From positions 1-64,000 of the forward strand of contig NZ_JADKMA010000007.1 of NCBI RefSeq assembly GCF_017676365.1: DNA of 64,000 nt, read 5' to 3'. Positions 8,152 to 16,438 of this stretch are shown one piece after another. This DNA is from Streptomyces oryzae (GTDB lineage: Bacteria; Actinomycetota; Actinomycetes; Streptomycetales; Streptomycetaceae). Below the pieces are notes generated by a model. It had not been told where the DNA came from and ran no database searches. It saw nothing but the letters and a program-made list of their open reading frames with translations. The translations under genes and the position numbers were made by a program. The stretch's first letter is position 1; each line of letters begins with the position of its first letter.

Positions 8152-8631
8152 TCAACCGCGACGGGACTGCCACCGTTCCAGCAGCTCCTCCAACCCCTGC
8201 CGCATGAATTCAAGAAACTCCGCACTCTCCCGCAACCGCCGCCCCCCGGGCGTCTCCGCACCAATTGCTTCCGCCCCGGCGTTCAGCGTGACCAGCCACC
8301 GGCCCAGGACATGATCGCGACTCAGCAGGGTGCTGTACCAGACGTCCTGGTGCAGTTGGTACCGCTCGCGGCGAGACCCGCGATCACGCTGCCGGGAAAC
8401 CATCCCGACCTGCGACAGATACCGCACGGCACCGGAGATCGCCGCCGGACTGGCATGCAGCCGTTCACTCAGCTCCGCCGAGGTGAGCGCGGCGTCGTCG
8501 GAGGTGAGCAGACAGGCGAAGACGCGGGACGCCATCCGCTGCATGCCCGCCTCGGTGAGATCCGCGGCGAACCGCTCCACGAAGGGGGAGGCCCGCTTCT
8601 CGTAGTCCTCCACGGGGTCCTGATCTGCCAC
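8152..8631 (-). CDS. GbsR/MarR family transcriptional regulator
   Basis: A 159-residue winged helix-turn-helix protein. FVERFAADLTEAGMQRMASRVFACLL is the typical GbsR N-terminal helix, followed by LTSAELSERLHASPAAISGAVRYL (recognition helix) and a basic wing SRQRDRGSRRERYQ. The C-terminal helices (ETPGGRRLRESAEFLEFMRQGLEELLERW) form the dimer region. It is divergent from an ABC exporter operon, with a perfect 16-bp palindrome between them, so it very probably represses that operon and perhaps itself. The ligand is unknown; substrates of the exporter are a reasonable guess. Confidence 0.9.
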   Translation of the reverse strand: MADQDPVEDYEKRASPFVERFAADLTEAGMQRMASRVFACLLTSDDAALTSAELSERLHASPAAISGAVRYLSQVGMVSRQRDRGSRRERYQLHQDVWYSTLLSRDHVLGRWLVTLNAGAEAIGAETPGGRRLRESAEFLEFMRQGLEELLERWQSRRG

Positions 8632-8722
8632 GTCTGTCAGCTTCTCCCTGTGCTCGCTGTTCCCTCTGCTCAGCGTTCTCCCTGCTCAGCGCTCCTGTGG
8701 ACGATCCTAACGCTTCCTTAAC

Positions 8723-8738
8723 TTCACAAATTTGTGAA
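8723..8738. promoter_or_regulatory. Palindromic operator for the GbsR/MarR regulator
   Basis: The perfect 16-bp palindrome TTCACAAATTTGTGAA sits 20 bp before the ABC ATPase start and 92 bp from the regulator start. Its AT-richness stands out in a GC-rich intergenic region. The position fits an operator overlapping the exporter promoter. That this regulator binds it is inferred from adjacency. Confidence 0.75.
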
Positions 8739-8758
8739 ATGAGCGTAGCTTCCAAACC

Positions 8759-9787
8759 ATGAACGCGTCCACGACCGCGACCCCTTCCGCGGCACCCTCC
8801 ACCCCGGCGATCTCCGTGTCCGGCCTCGTCAAGACCTTCGGCAGGACCCGGGCCCTCGACGGGCTCGACCTGGAGGTCGCCACCGGCGAAGTGCACGGCT
8901 TCCTCGGCCCGAACGGCGCGGGGAAGTCCACGACCCTGCGCATCCTGCTGGGCCTGCTCCGCGCCGACACCGGCACCGCCCGGCTGCTGGGCGCCGACCC
9001 CTGGCACGACGCGGTCGCCCTGCACCGGCGGCTGGCGTACGTCCCCGGCGACGTCGAGCTGTGGCCCAACCTCACCGGCGGCGAGGCCATCGACCTGCTG
9101 GCGAGGCTGCGCGGCGGCATCGATGCGGGGAAGCGGGCGGAGTTGATCGAGCGGTTCGACCTCGACCCGACGAAGAAGGGCCGCAGCTACTCCAAGGGCA
9201 ACCGGCAGAAGGTCGCCATCATCGCCGCGCTCGCCTCCGACGCGGAACTGCTGCTGCTGGACGAACCCACCTCGGGGCTCGACCCGCTGATGGAGGTCGT
9301 CTTCCAGGACGTCATCCTCCAGGCCAAGGCCCAGGGCCGTACCGTCCTGCTCTCCAGCCACATCCTGTCCCAGGTCGAGAAGCTCTGCGACCGGGTGAGC
9401 ATCGTGCGGCTCGGCAGGACCGTGCAGTCCGGGACGCTCGGCGAGATGCGCCATCTGACCCGGACGACGATCGAGGCGGAGACCGACGGTCCGCCGACCG
9501 GTCTGGAGGAGCTGCCCGGTGTCCACAACCTGCGGACGGACGGCGACCGGGTGCACTTCGCGGTCGACGGCGCCCACCTCGGGGCCGCCGTACGCCACTT
9601 GAGCGGGATCGGCGTCCGCAGCCTGGTCAGCCACCCGCCGACCCTGGAAGAGCTGATGCTGCGGCACTACGGCGACGAACTGTCCGAGCTCGGCCACACC
9701 ACCTCCGGCGCCCCTTCCGGCACCACCGCGGACGCGTCGGCCGGTGCCTCGGCCGACGCCGCAGCAGCGGAGGGCAGCGCCCGATGA
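8759..9787 (+). CDS. ABC transporter ATP-binding protein
   Basis: A 342-residue ABC ATPase with Walker [10 protein letters not shown] (50-58), the signature-like motif YSKGNRQKV, Walker [13 protein letters not shown] and the switch histidine in [13 protein letters not shown]. The C-terminal extension of about 100 residues ([14 protein letters not shown]...) is typical of drug-resistance ATPases of the DrrA type. It starts 20 bp after the palindrome and its stop overlaps the permease start (ATGA). With the permease it forms an exporter of the polyketide-antibiotic type. No signal for the substrate is present, and no biosynthetic genes are adjacent. Confidence 0.94.
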   Translation: MNASTTATPSAAPSTPAISVSGLVKTFGRTRALDGLDLEVATGEVHGFLGPNGAGKSTTLRILLGLLRADTGTARLLGADPWHDAVALHRRLAYVPGDVELWPNLTGGEAIDLLARLRGGIDAGKRAELIERFDLDPTKKGRSYSKGNRQKVAIIAALASDAELLLLDEPTSGLDPLMEVVFQDVILQAKAQGRTVLLSSHILSQVEKLCDRVSIVRLGRTVQSGTLGEMRHLTRTTIEAETDGPPTGLEELPGVHNLRTDGDRVHFAVDGAHLGAAVRHLSGIGVRSLVSHPPTLEELMLRHYGDELSELGHTTSGAPSGTTADASAGASADAAAAEGSAR

Positions 9788-11448
9788 GCACCGTCACCGA
9801 GACCGCGCCCCGCACCGGCGCTGTACCCGACCGGAGCGGGACGGCGGGCCACCCGCTCGCCGGCACCGGCGCCCTCTTCCGCTTCGCGCTGCGCCGCGAC
9901 CGGGTACGGCTGCCCGCCTGGGTGCTGGCCACCTTGCTGTTCACACTGGCGAGCGTGAACAAGGCGACGCAGATGGCGCCGGACGACCCGCAGAAGCGCG
10001 CCGACATGGTCAAGACCCTCAGCGGGCCCGCGATGCTGGCGATGACGGGACCCGAGCACTATCTCTCGCAGCTCACCCCGGCCTCCGCACTCAGCCTGAT
10101 GATGCTCGGCTACGGCGCGATCCTCACCGGGCTGATGAGCGTGCTGACCGTCGTGCGGCACACCCGCGCCGACGAGGAGAGCAACATCGCCGAGCTGGTC
10201 CGCTCCGGCGTCGTCGGACGGCACGCCACGCTCACCTCGGCGCTCGCCGTGGCGGCGAGCGCCAATGTGCTGCTGGGGCTGCTGCTGGCCGCCGCGCTGC
10301 CCGGCGCGGGGCTGGAGGGCGCCACCACGGGCGGCGCACTGCTCTACGGCGCCGCGCACACCGTGATCGGCCTCGTCTTCGCGGGCGTCGCGGCCGTGAC
10401 CGTACAGCTGTCCGCACACACCAGGGCCGCCTCCGGGATGGCGCTGGCCGTGCTCGGTGCGTCCTACGGGCTGCGCGCCGCGGGCGACGTCGGCACCGAG
10501 GCGGTCTCCTGGGTCTCACCGATCGGCTGGATCCAGCGCAGCTACCCCTTCGTCGACGACCGCTGGTGGCCGCTGCTGCCCGCGCTCGCGCTGGCCCTCG
10601 TCGCGGCCGCCGCCGGATACGCGCTCAGCACCCGGCGCGATGTGGGCGCCGGCATCCTGCCGCCCCGGCTGGGCAGGCCGAGCGCGACGGAGGCGCTCAC
10701 CAACCCGGTCGGCTTCGCCGTCCGGCTGCACCGCGGGCTGTTCCTCGGCTTCTGCGCCGGGCTGCTGCTGCTCGGCGCGATGTACGGGTCGATCCTCGGC
10801 GACGTGGACGACATGCTCAAGGACCTGGACGACGTACGCGAAGCCCTCGCCAAGGCGGGCGGCACGCTGGTCGAGTCGTTCGCCTCGACGGTGATGCTCG
10901 TCGTCGCCGTCGTCGCTGCGCTGTTCGTGGTGATGGCCGCGCTGCGGCCCCGCTCCGAGGAGACCGCGGGGCGTGTCGAACCCCTGCTGGCCACCGGTCT
11001 GTCCCGGTCCCGCTGGCTCGGCTCGCACCTGGTCGCCGCACTGGGCGGCGGCACCCTCGTCCTGGCGCTGGGCGCGCTCGCCCTCGGCCTGACGGGAGCC
11101 GCCTCGGCGGGCGACGGCGGCCTGGTGGCCGAGCTGCTGGGCGCGGGGCTCGCCTACGCGCCCGCGCTGTGGGTGACCGGCGGTTTCGCCGTCCTGCTGT
11201 TCGGCTGGGCACCGCGGGCGACCGCGCTGGCCTGGGCCGTTCCCGCCTACGGCTTCGTCGTCGGCTACCTCGGCAAGCTCCTCGACCTGCCCGGCTGGCT
11301 GAACGACCTCTCCCCCTTCGGCCACGTCCCCCAACTCCCCGCCTCCGACATGCGCTGGACGCCGATGGTCCTGCTGACGCTGGTGGCCGCTGCCCTGATC
11401 GCCTGCGGCGTTGCCGGCTTCCGCCGCCGGGACCTCGACGCGAAGTGA
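9784..11448 (+). CDS. ABC transporter permease, polyketide-antibiotic exporter type
   Basis: A 554-residue membrane protein with about twelve hydrophobic segments arranged as two similar halves. The order ([17 protein letters not shown] start, [16 protein letters not shown] cytoplasmic loop, [25 protein letters not shown] second copy of the loop) is that of the exporter permeases associated with tetronasin-type resistance. The duplicated AELVRSG / VEPLLATG loops show internal duplication. It is translationally coupled with the ATPase. The likely role is efflux of a hydrophobic compound, controlled by the divergent GbsR-type regulator; substrate unknown. Confidence 0.9.
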   Translation: MSTVTETAPRTGAVPDRSGTAGHPLAGTGALFRFALRRDRVRLPAWVLATLLFTLASVNKATQMAPDDPQKRADMVKTLSGPAMLAMTGPEHYLSQLTPASALSLMMLGYGAILTGLMSVLTVVRHTRADEESNIAELVRSGVVGRHATLTSALAVAASANVLLGLLLAAALPGAGLEGATTGGALLYGAAHTVIGLVFAGVAAVTVQLSAHTRAASGMALAVLGASYGLRAAGDVGTEAVSWVSPIGWIQRSYPFVDDRWWPLLPALALALVAAAAGYALSTRRDVGAGILPPRLGRPSATEALTNPVGFAVRLHRGLFLGFCAGLLLLGAMYGSILGDVDDMLKDLDDVREALAKAGGTLVESFASTVMLVVAVVAALFVVMAALRPRSEETAGRVEPLLATGLSRSRWLGSHLVAALGGGTLVLALGALALGLTGAASAGDGGLVAELLGAGLAYAPALWVTGGFAVLLFGWAPRATALAWAVPAYGFVVGYLGKLLDLPGWLNDLSPFGHVPQLPASDMRWTPMVLLTLVAAALIACGVAGFRRRDLDAK

Positions 11449-11498
11449 GGGCGCCGCGTACTGAAGGGGTGCGGGTCATGCTTGTCGGTGCCCGGCAT

Positions 11499-11661
11499 GG
11501 GGGCTGCGCTTGCCCACCCTGCGCCCTGGGGGTGCCCCCTGCTCGAAGAGCTTGGGGGAGCAGACTGCCCAAGCTTGCGGGGAAACAAATAAGGGGCGCG
11601 GGGAACTGCGCGCGCAACCAAAACTCACCCGCAGTCCGCGAACAACAGTCAGGCGCACCCC
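11499..11661. repeat. Streptomyces intergenic repeat A, copy 3, with nested repeat B
   Basis: This copy matches copies 1 and 2 but carries an additional segment of about 32 bp (11529-11560, containing GCTCGAAGAGCTTGGGGGAG) at the tip of the core stem. That segment is repeat B, also present in the coding region at 7064-7096. The tail (GGGGCGCGGGGAACTGCGCG and an ACCCGCAG...CCGCGAACAACA...GCACCCCCT block) runs to within two bases of the kinase stop codon. It fills the gap between the convergent permease and kinase genes. Confidence 0.85.
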
Positions 11662-11662
11662 C

Positions 11663-13687
11663 TCAGTCGGCAGCCTGGTACCGCAGCACCCGCCCGTCAG
11701 GGAACTCGCGGAGCAGCACACCATCCCCGTCCACCCGCAACGTGGAGGTGTCCCCCGCCGCACAGGTGCCCCGCGACGCGGACCGGTCCACGTCGGGCGG
11801 CGCCAGCCGCGCCGGCTCCGTGCCGGTGCCGGGGGAGAAGACATCGACCCGCGCCTCACAGTGCTCAGCGCCGTCCGACACCATCGTCAGCCCCTGATCG
11901 GCGGAGCCGTCACCGCGCACGGTCAACGTCTGGTGGCCGCCGCCCGAGAGCGGGCGGCGCCACTCGCCGACCAGCCCGTCCGGCATCCGCCGCGGGTCGG
12001 CAACCTTGCGCAGCGTCGCCGTACGCCCCGCGGCCCGCCATTCGAGGACGTCGCCCGGCTTGGCCGTCAGCGTATGGACGCCGATCGCCGCGCACCTGCC
12101 GGCCGGCGTGCTCTTGACGACCTTGGTGTCCAGCCGCATGCCCTCGCCGTCGCCCCCGGCTCCGGGGGCCGAGGCCAGCTTGCCGTCGCTCTTGCACTCG
12201 TAGTCGGTGCCCAGGCTGATGCTGGTGGCGACGATCTCGCCCTCCTTGCCCTTGGTGACGTCGAAGCGGCGGTACTGGCCGGTGGGCCTGCCGTCCCGCT
12301 CGACGGCACCCACCCAGGTGCCGAGATACGGTGCGGGCACGTCGGAGGACGCCTTGTCCCCGTCCTTGCCTCCGCCGCCCCCGCCGTTGCCGCCGAGCGG
12401 CCCGATACCGGTGCCGGCTGCGGCGACCCCGACGCCCACCAGGACCACGGCCGCCGCGGCGGCGAGCAGCGCACGGCGGCTGCGCCGAACACGGCGCCGC
12501 GGTGCGTGCTGGCCCCCGCCGGACGCCGGAAGCGCCGAGGTGGGCGCCTCGGGCCCGCCCCCGGACCCGGACTCCGACCCCGCCCCGAACGCCGAACCGG
12601 AGCCGGGGCCGTGGCCAAGGCCAGAAGTGGAACCGGAACCGGAAACGGAAGCCCTGACAGCGGTCGGATCCTCCCCCGGGCCGGACCCCTCGGGCTTCCC
12701 CGACCCCCGCGGCGGCGTGTCCGTGTCCAGCAACCGCACCGCCTCGCGGCCCAGTTCGGCCAAGAGCCCCGCGGGCAGCCACGGCGGGGCCGAGGCGCCG
12801 ACGGACACCGGCTGCACCCGCGCGACGACCTCCTCAGGCGCGGGCCGCGCCGCGGGGTCCTTGGCGAGACAGTCGCCGATCAACTCCCGCAGCCGTACGG
12901 CCTCTTCGTCGGCCGGGTCGGCGCCGAGGGCGCCCAGGTCCGGCTCCTCGGAGGCAATCTTGTACATCAGCGCGTGCACCCCGCCGCCGCCACCGGTCAG
13001 GCCGAAGGGCGGCTGTCCGGTCGCGGCGTAGCCGAGCACGGCGCCGAGGGAGAACACATCGCTCGCCGGGGAGAGCCTGCCGCCGGTGATCTGCTCGGGC
13101 GACATGTAGCCGGGCGAACCGACGACCATGCCGGTGCTGGTCAGCGTGGAGGCGGGCACCTCGTCCAGCGCGCGGGCGATACCGAAGTCGATGACGCGCG
13201 GCCCGTCGATGGTCAGCAGCACATTGGACGGCTTCAGGTCCCGGTGGACGAGCCCGGCGCCGTGGATGTCGAGCAGCGCGGAGGCGAGTCCGTACGCCAG
13301 AACGCGGACCGAGCCGGGCGGCAGCGGCCCGTGCCCCTGCCGCGCCGAGGGCGCACCGCTGCCCGCCCGCCCGGCGGAGATCACCTGTTCCAGCGAGGGC
13401 CCGGCGACGTATCCGGTGGCCACCCATGGGGTGTCGGCCTCGGTGTCGGCGTCCAGCACCGGTGCCGTCCACCTCTCGCCGACCCGCCGCGCGGCCTCCA
13501 CCTCCATCCGGAACCGTGTCCGGAACGAGGGGTCGGCCGCCAGCTCTTCCTTCACCAGCTTGACGGCCACCGTCCTGCCGCCCGAGGAGCGCCCCAGGTA
13601 CACCCGTCCCATGCCGCCCGCGCCCAGTCTCCTCAGCAGCCGATAGCCGCCGATTCCGACCGGGTCCTGTGGCGTCAGGTCCGTCAT
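11663..13687 (-). CDS. Membrane serine/threonine protein kinase with extracytoplasmic sensor region
   Basis: A 674-residue PknB-type kinase. The catalytic domain holds the Gly loop LGAGGMGRVYLG (21-32), Lys43 (AVK), HRDLKPSN (148-155), DFG (167-169) and SPGYMSPEQ. A Pro/Ser/Gly-rich linker (about 300-400), a basic stretch and one transmembrane helix (about 406-427) lead to an outer region of about 240 residues. That region contains two similar segments starting GTWVGAVERDG (456) and GEWRRPLSGGG (574), and four cysteines (498, 532, 610, 642) that could form two disulfides. A lipocalin-like sensor fold is inferred. The ATG at 13687 begins the kinase domain directly. No operon partner is evident. 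Confidence 0.93.
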   Translation of the reverse strand: MTDLTPQDPVGIGGYRLLRRLGAGGMGRVYLGRSSGGRTVAVKLVKEELAADPSFRTRFRMEVEAARRVGERWTAPVLDADTEADTPWVATGYVAGPSLEQVISAGRAGSGAPSARQGHGPLPPGSVRVLAYGLASALLDIHGAGLVHRDLKPSNVLLTIDGPRVIDFGIARALDEVPASTLTSTGMVVGSPGYMSPEQITGGRLSPASDVFSLGAVLGYAATGQPPFGLTGGGGGVHALMYKIASEEPDLGALGADPADEEAVRLRELIGDCLAKDPAARPAPEEVVARVQPVSVGASAPPWLPAGLLAELGREAVRLLDTDTPPRGSGKPEGSGPGEDPTAVRASVSGSGSTSGLGHGPGSGSAFGAGSESGSGGGPEAPTSALPASGGGQHAPRRRVRRSRRALLAAAAAVVLVGVGVAAAGTGIGPLGGNGGGGGGKDGDKASSDVPAPYLGTWVGAVERDGRPTGQYRRFDVTKGKEGEIVATSISLGTDYECKSDGKLASAPGAGGDGEGMRLDTKVVKSTPAGRCAAIGVHTLTAKPGDVLEWRAAGRTATLRKVADPRRMPDGLVGEWRRPLSGGGHQTLTVRGDGSADQGLTMVSDGAEHCEARVDVFSPGTGTEPARLAPPDVDRSASRGTCAAGDTSTLRVDGDGVLLREFPDGRVLRYQAAD

Positions 13688-13857
13688 CCGTTGCCCGCCC
13701 CCGTATTTCGTCGCTCGACGTCGCTCAACGTCGCTTGGCCTGTCGGTCGTCGTCTCCCATCTCACTGTCCGGCAGGAAGGTCACGGTCGGGCTGCTGACA
13801 AGCTTCTGACAAGCTTCGCTTTGATCGTGTGCCGCGAAGTTCCCCTCGGGCACGCTG

Positions 13858-14388
13858 TCATTTCTCCGGGTACAGGGCCTCCATCGCCTCCGAGAGCCGC
13901 CGCAGGGCCGCCGCCACCCGGGCGAACTCCCGCTCACCGCCCAGCTCTTGGCACAGCCTCCGGGCCAGCTCGGCATGGCCGGGGACGATACGTTCGATGG
14001 CGGCGCGGCCCTCGGGGGTGGGGGTGAGGAGCTTGGCGCGGCGGTGCGCCGGGTTGGGTTCGTAGGCGGCGAGGCCCCGTTCGACCAGCAGGTCGGCGAT
14101 GCGCTGCACGCTCTGCCGGGTGATGCCCATGGCCCGGGCTATCCCGGCGACGGGCAGCGGTTCGCGGAGTACGGCTCCGAGGACCTGCCACCAGGCGGCG
14201 GTCAGCCCGGCCGGGCGGGCGATCAGTTCGGCGGCGCCGAGGAACTGGCCGTTGAGCCGGAAGACGGCGAGCGCGGTCTCGCTCACCAACTCCCGTTCAT
14301 CGGGAAGCCCGCGGTCACCGGGAAGCTCCCGTTCACCGGGAAGCTCCCGTTCACCGGGAAGCTCCCGTTCGCCAGGATGCTCGCTCAT
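13858..14388 (-). CDS. MarR family transcriptional regulator
   Basis: A 176-residue MarR protein: LTAAWWQVLGAVLREPLPVAGIARAMGITRQSVQRIADLLVERGLAAYEPNP is the winged helix-turn-helix, followed by HRRAKLLTPTPEGRAAIERI and a C-terminal dimerisation helix. The N-terminal 35 residues are an unusual run of GERELP-type hexapeptides that is absent from typical family members and encoded by an 18-bp tandem repeat. Its ATG overlaps the stop of the DJ-1 gene (ATGA), so the two are co-transcribed. Two CTGTCA-type dyads upstream of the operon are its likely autoregulatory operators. Confidence 0.9.
   Translation of the reverse strand: MSEHPGERELPGERELPGERELPGDRGLPDERELVSETALAVFRLNGQFLGAAELIARPAGLTAAWWQVLGAVLREPLPVAGIARAMGITRQSVQRIADLLVERGLAAYEPNPAHRRAKLLTPTPEGRAAIERIVPGHAELARRLCQELGGEREFARVAAALRRLSEAMEALYPEK
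14287..14373. repeat. 18-bp coding tandem repeat (GERELP)n
   Basis: About five units of an 18-bp repeat (coding strand GGTGAACGGGAGCTTCCC) encode GERELP, GERELP, GERELP, GDRGLP and DEREL at residues 6-34 of the MarR regulator. Three units are nearly identical at the DNA level, pointing to recent slippage expansion. Confidence 0.85.
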
Positions 14389-14969
14389 GCCCGCGCCGCC
14401 GCGAAGACCGCGTAGGCCTCCGGGTCGGAGTGCTGGTGGAGCCGGTAGAAGGCGTCCACGGCGTCGGGCTCGTAGGTGCCCAGCCGGGTGAAGATCTCGC
14501 GGGCGAAGGCCACGGGTTCGGTCGGTCCCGCCGTGATCAGATCGCGGTCGGTGACGGCGTCCGCTTCGCGGTAGAGCGCACTGCCCTGGTAACCGTTTGC
14601 CGCCTGGAGGAATTCGCGCGCGGCGCTGGTGTGCGCCCGCTCGTTGAGCAGCCCCTCGTCGGCGAGCCCGTAGACGGCTCCGCAGATCGCGGCGACGGGC
14701 ACGCCCGCGTGCAGGAACTCCCGTGCCGTGTAGGCGAAGTCGGCGAGGGCTCCGCTGATCCAGGTGTCGGCGCCGGGCAGGATCAGCAGCCGGCTGTCGA
14801 CGGGGCGCAGCCCGTCCAGCGTCATGTCCGGCTCGATGCGCAGCCCGCCCTTGGTGGTGACTGTGCTGCTGGTGAGGCCGACGGTGCGGACGCCACCGGG
14901 GAGGTGCGCGACGGCGTGACCGTACTCCCAGTCGGCGACGGTGTCGTACACGGCGAGATGGACGGTCAT
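14385..14969 (-). CDS. DJ-1/PfpI family protein (type 1 glutamine amidotransferase-like)
   Basis: A 194-residue DJ-1/PfpI protein. The nucleophile elbow is VAAICGAVYGLAD, with the cysteine expected at the strand-helix turn; LLILPGADTW and LITAGPTEPVAFAREIF are other family blocks. Family members act as glyoxalases, chaperones or stress hydrolases. The ATG at 14969 has GGAGG nine bases upstream and is preferred over the ATG at 14981. It is the first gene of a two-gene operon with the MarR regulator. Dual dyads in the promoter suggest induction when MarR releases DNA, perhaps by an electrophile or oxidant (inference). Confidence 0.9.
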   Translation of the reverse strand: MTVHLAVYDTVADWEYGHAVAHLPGGVRTVGLTSSTVTTKGGLRIEPDMTLDGLRPVDSRLLILPGADTWISGALADFAYTAREFLHAGVPVAAICGAVYGLADEGLLNERAHTSAAREFLQAANGYQGSALYREADAVTDRDLITAGPTEPVAFAREIFTRLGTYEPDAVDAFYRLHQHSDPEAYAVFAAARA

Positions 14970-14996
14970 GGCGGCCTCCATGGGCGCTCGATGGTG

Positions 14997-15032
14997 AATG
15001 ACAGGATGCTGTCATTTCGACAGCGAACTGTC
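14997..15032. promoter_or_regulatory. Tandem MarR operators upstream of the DJ-1/MarR operon
   Basis: Two adjacent dyads share the half-site CTGTC/GACAG: AATGACAGgatgCTGTCATT (14997-15016) and GACAGcgaaCTGTC (15019-15032). Both have a 4-base spacer and their centres are 19 bp apart, about two helical turns. They lie 28-63 bp before the DJ-1 start. Binding by the MarR protein encoded in the operon is inferred. Confidence 0.78.
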
Positions 15033-15067
15033 AATGAACCCGGGGTCGCCGCGCTGCGGGCCCGCCC

Positions 15068-15520
15068 TCACGCCGGCAGCGGGCGCTCATGGACCACATG
15101 TTTCATCACCAGCGTCGAGCTCAGCCGCTGCACGCCCGGCAGCGTCGCGAGTTTCTCGTCGTACAGGCGCTGGAAGGCGGCCAGGTCGGCGGTGACGACG
15201 CGGAGCAGATAGTCCGGATCGCCGAAGAGCCGCTGGGCCTGGATCACCTGCGGAAGCTCGGTCAGTGCCTGCTCGAACGCGGAGACCGTGGTGCGGTCCT
15301 CCTGGCGCATGGTGACGAAGACGAGCGCGTCGAAGGTGAGGCCCACCGCGTCGGCGTCGACTACGGCGCGGTAGCCGCGGATGGCGCCGCTGCGTTCCAG
15401 TTCGCGCAGCCGGCGGTGGCACGGGGAGAGGCTGAGCCCCACCCGCGCTGCCAGTTCGGTGACGGTCAGCCGGCCGTCGTTCTGGAGCTCCGCAAGGATC
15501 TGCCGGTCCAAGTCGTCCAT
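15068..15520 (-). CDS. Lrp/AsnC family transcriptional regulator
   Basis: A 150-residue regulator with the AsnC helix-turn-helix (MDDLDRQILAELQNDGRLTVTELAARVGLS, LSPCHRRLRELERSGAI) and the RAM ligand-binding domain (VFVTMRQEDRTTVSAFEQALTELPQVIQAQRLFGDPDYLLRV). It is full length. It is divergent from a LysE-family exporter gene, the classic arrangement for an amino-acid-responsive regulator and its exporter. A 13-bp palindrome directly before its start codon may be an autoregulatory site. The effector amino acid is unknown. Confidence 0.94.
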   Translation of the reverse strand: MDDLDRQILAELQNDGRLTVTELAARVGLSLSPCHRRLRELERSGAIRGYRAVVDADAVGLTFDALVFVTMRQEDRTTVSAFEQALTELPQVIQAQRLFGDPDYLLRVVTADLAAFQRLYDEKLATLPGVQRLSSTLVMKHVVHERPLPA

Positions 15521-15522
15521 GG

Positions 15523-15535
15523 GGAAGATTCTTCC
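15523..15535. promoter_or_regulatory. Candidate Lrp operator
   Basis: GGAAGATTCTTCC is a perfect 13-bp palindrome ending two bases before the lrp-type start codon, in the 110-bp divergent region shared with the LysE-family gene. The palindrome also supplies the GGAAG that may serve as the ribosome site, so regulator binding could affect its own expression. This is inferred. Confidence 0.5.
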
Positions 15536-15630
15536 ACTCTCAGCACGTCAGACGACCTTTTCAGGGAACACCTTCGAGGCATTTCTTTCTATTCTTCCTC
15601 CTCGCACCCCGCGGAGAGGAAGGACCATCC

Positions 15631-16260
15631 ATGGCTGTCAGCTCCATAGCCGCGTTTTTCACCGTCTCCTTTCTGCTCATACTCGTCCCGGGCGCCGACT
15701 GGGCGTACACGATCACCGCAGGGCTGCGGGACCGGTCGGTGGTGCCTGCTGTCGGCGGGCTGATGCTGGGGTACGTGGGGCTCACCGCCGTCGTCGTGGC
15801 GGGAGTGGCGGCCGTGGTCGCGCAGACGCCCGGCGTACTGACCGCGCTCACGGCGCTGGGCGCCGGCTATCTGGTGTGGCTCGGGGTGACGACCTTCGCC
15901 GGAGCGAAGGACGCCGGGGCGCCGCAGGTGGACGAGGCCGGGGCGGAAGGGCCCGGCGCGCGCTCCCGGGTGCTCAAAGGCGCCGGGGTCAGCGGACTGA
16001 ACCCCAAGGCGCTGCTGCTGTACGTCGCGCTGCTGCCCCAGTTCGCCGACCAGCACGGCCACTGGCCGCTCGCCCTCCAGATCGGGCTGCTCGGACTGCT
16101 GCACATGTGCACCGCCGGCGCCGTCTACCTGGGCGTGGGCTCGCTGGCCCGCACCGTCCTGCGCGCCCGCCCCACCGCGGCCCGCGTCATCACCCGGCTC
16201 TCCGGCGCGGTGATGGTCGTGCTGGGCGCCCTGCTGCTGGTGGAGCAGCTCCCGCACTGA
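15631..16260 (+). CDS. LysE family amino-acid exporter
   Basis: A 209-residue membrane protein of the LysE/RhtB family with about six transmembrane helices. The N-terminal FLLILVPGADWAYTI carries the family's PG motif (usually PGP) and SGLNPKALLLYVALLPQF is the characteristic GxxNPKxxLFF-like motif. The ATG at 15631 follows GAGAGGAAGGACC. It is divergent from the Lrp-type regulator, so export of an amino acid under Lrp control is the likely role; the particular amino acid cannot be told. Confidence 0.92.
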   Translation: MAVSSIAAFFTVSFLLILVPGADWAYTITAGLRDRSVVPAVGGLMLGYVGLTAVVVAGVAAVVAQTPGVLTALTALGAGYLVWLGVTTFAGAKDAGAPQVDEAGAEGPGARSRVLKGAGVSGLNPKALLLYVALLPQFADQHGHWPLALQIGLLGLLHMCTAGAVYLGVGSLARTVLRARPTAARVITRLSGAVMVVLGALLLVEQLPH

Positions 16261-16438
16261 GCGGGCGTCCCGTTCCCGCGGTCCCGGTCCGCCGGTCCCC
16301 TCCCGCTGTCCCGCCCTCCCTGCGCGGAAGGCGGGCGCGCGACATTACGCTGGCTGTCACCCTTCCGGGGGCCTCCCTGCCCGGAAGCATCCGTCCCAGG
16401 CCGGACGGGCGACACGCGAGCGAACCGAGGTACCGACC

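Noticed and set aside
14287-14373. Possible CRISPR array
   Set aside because: The 18-bp units are contiguous with no spacers, are in frame, and code for GERELP peptides; no cas genes are present.
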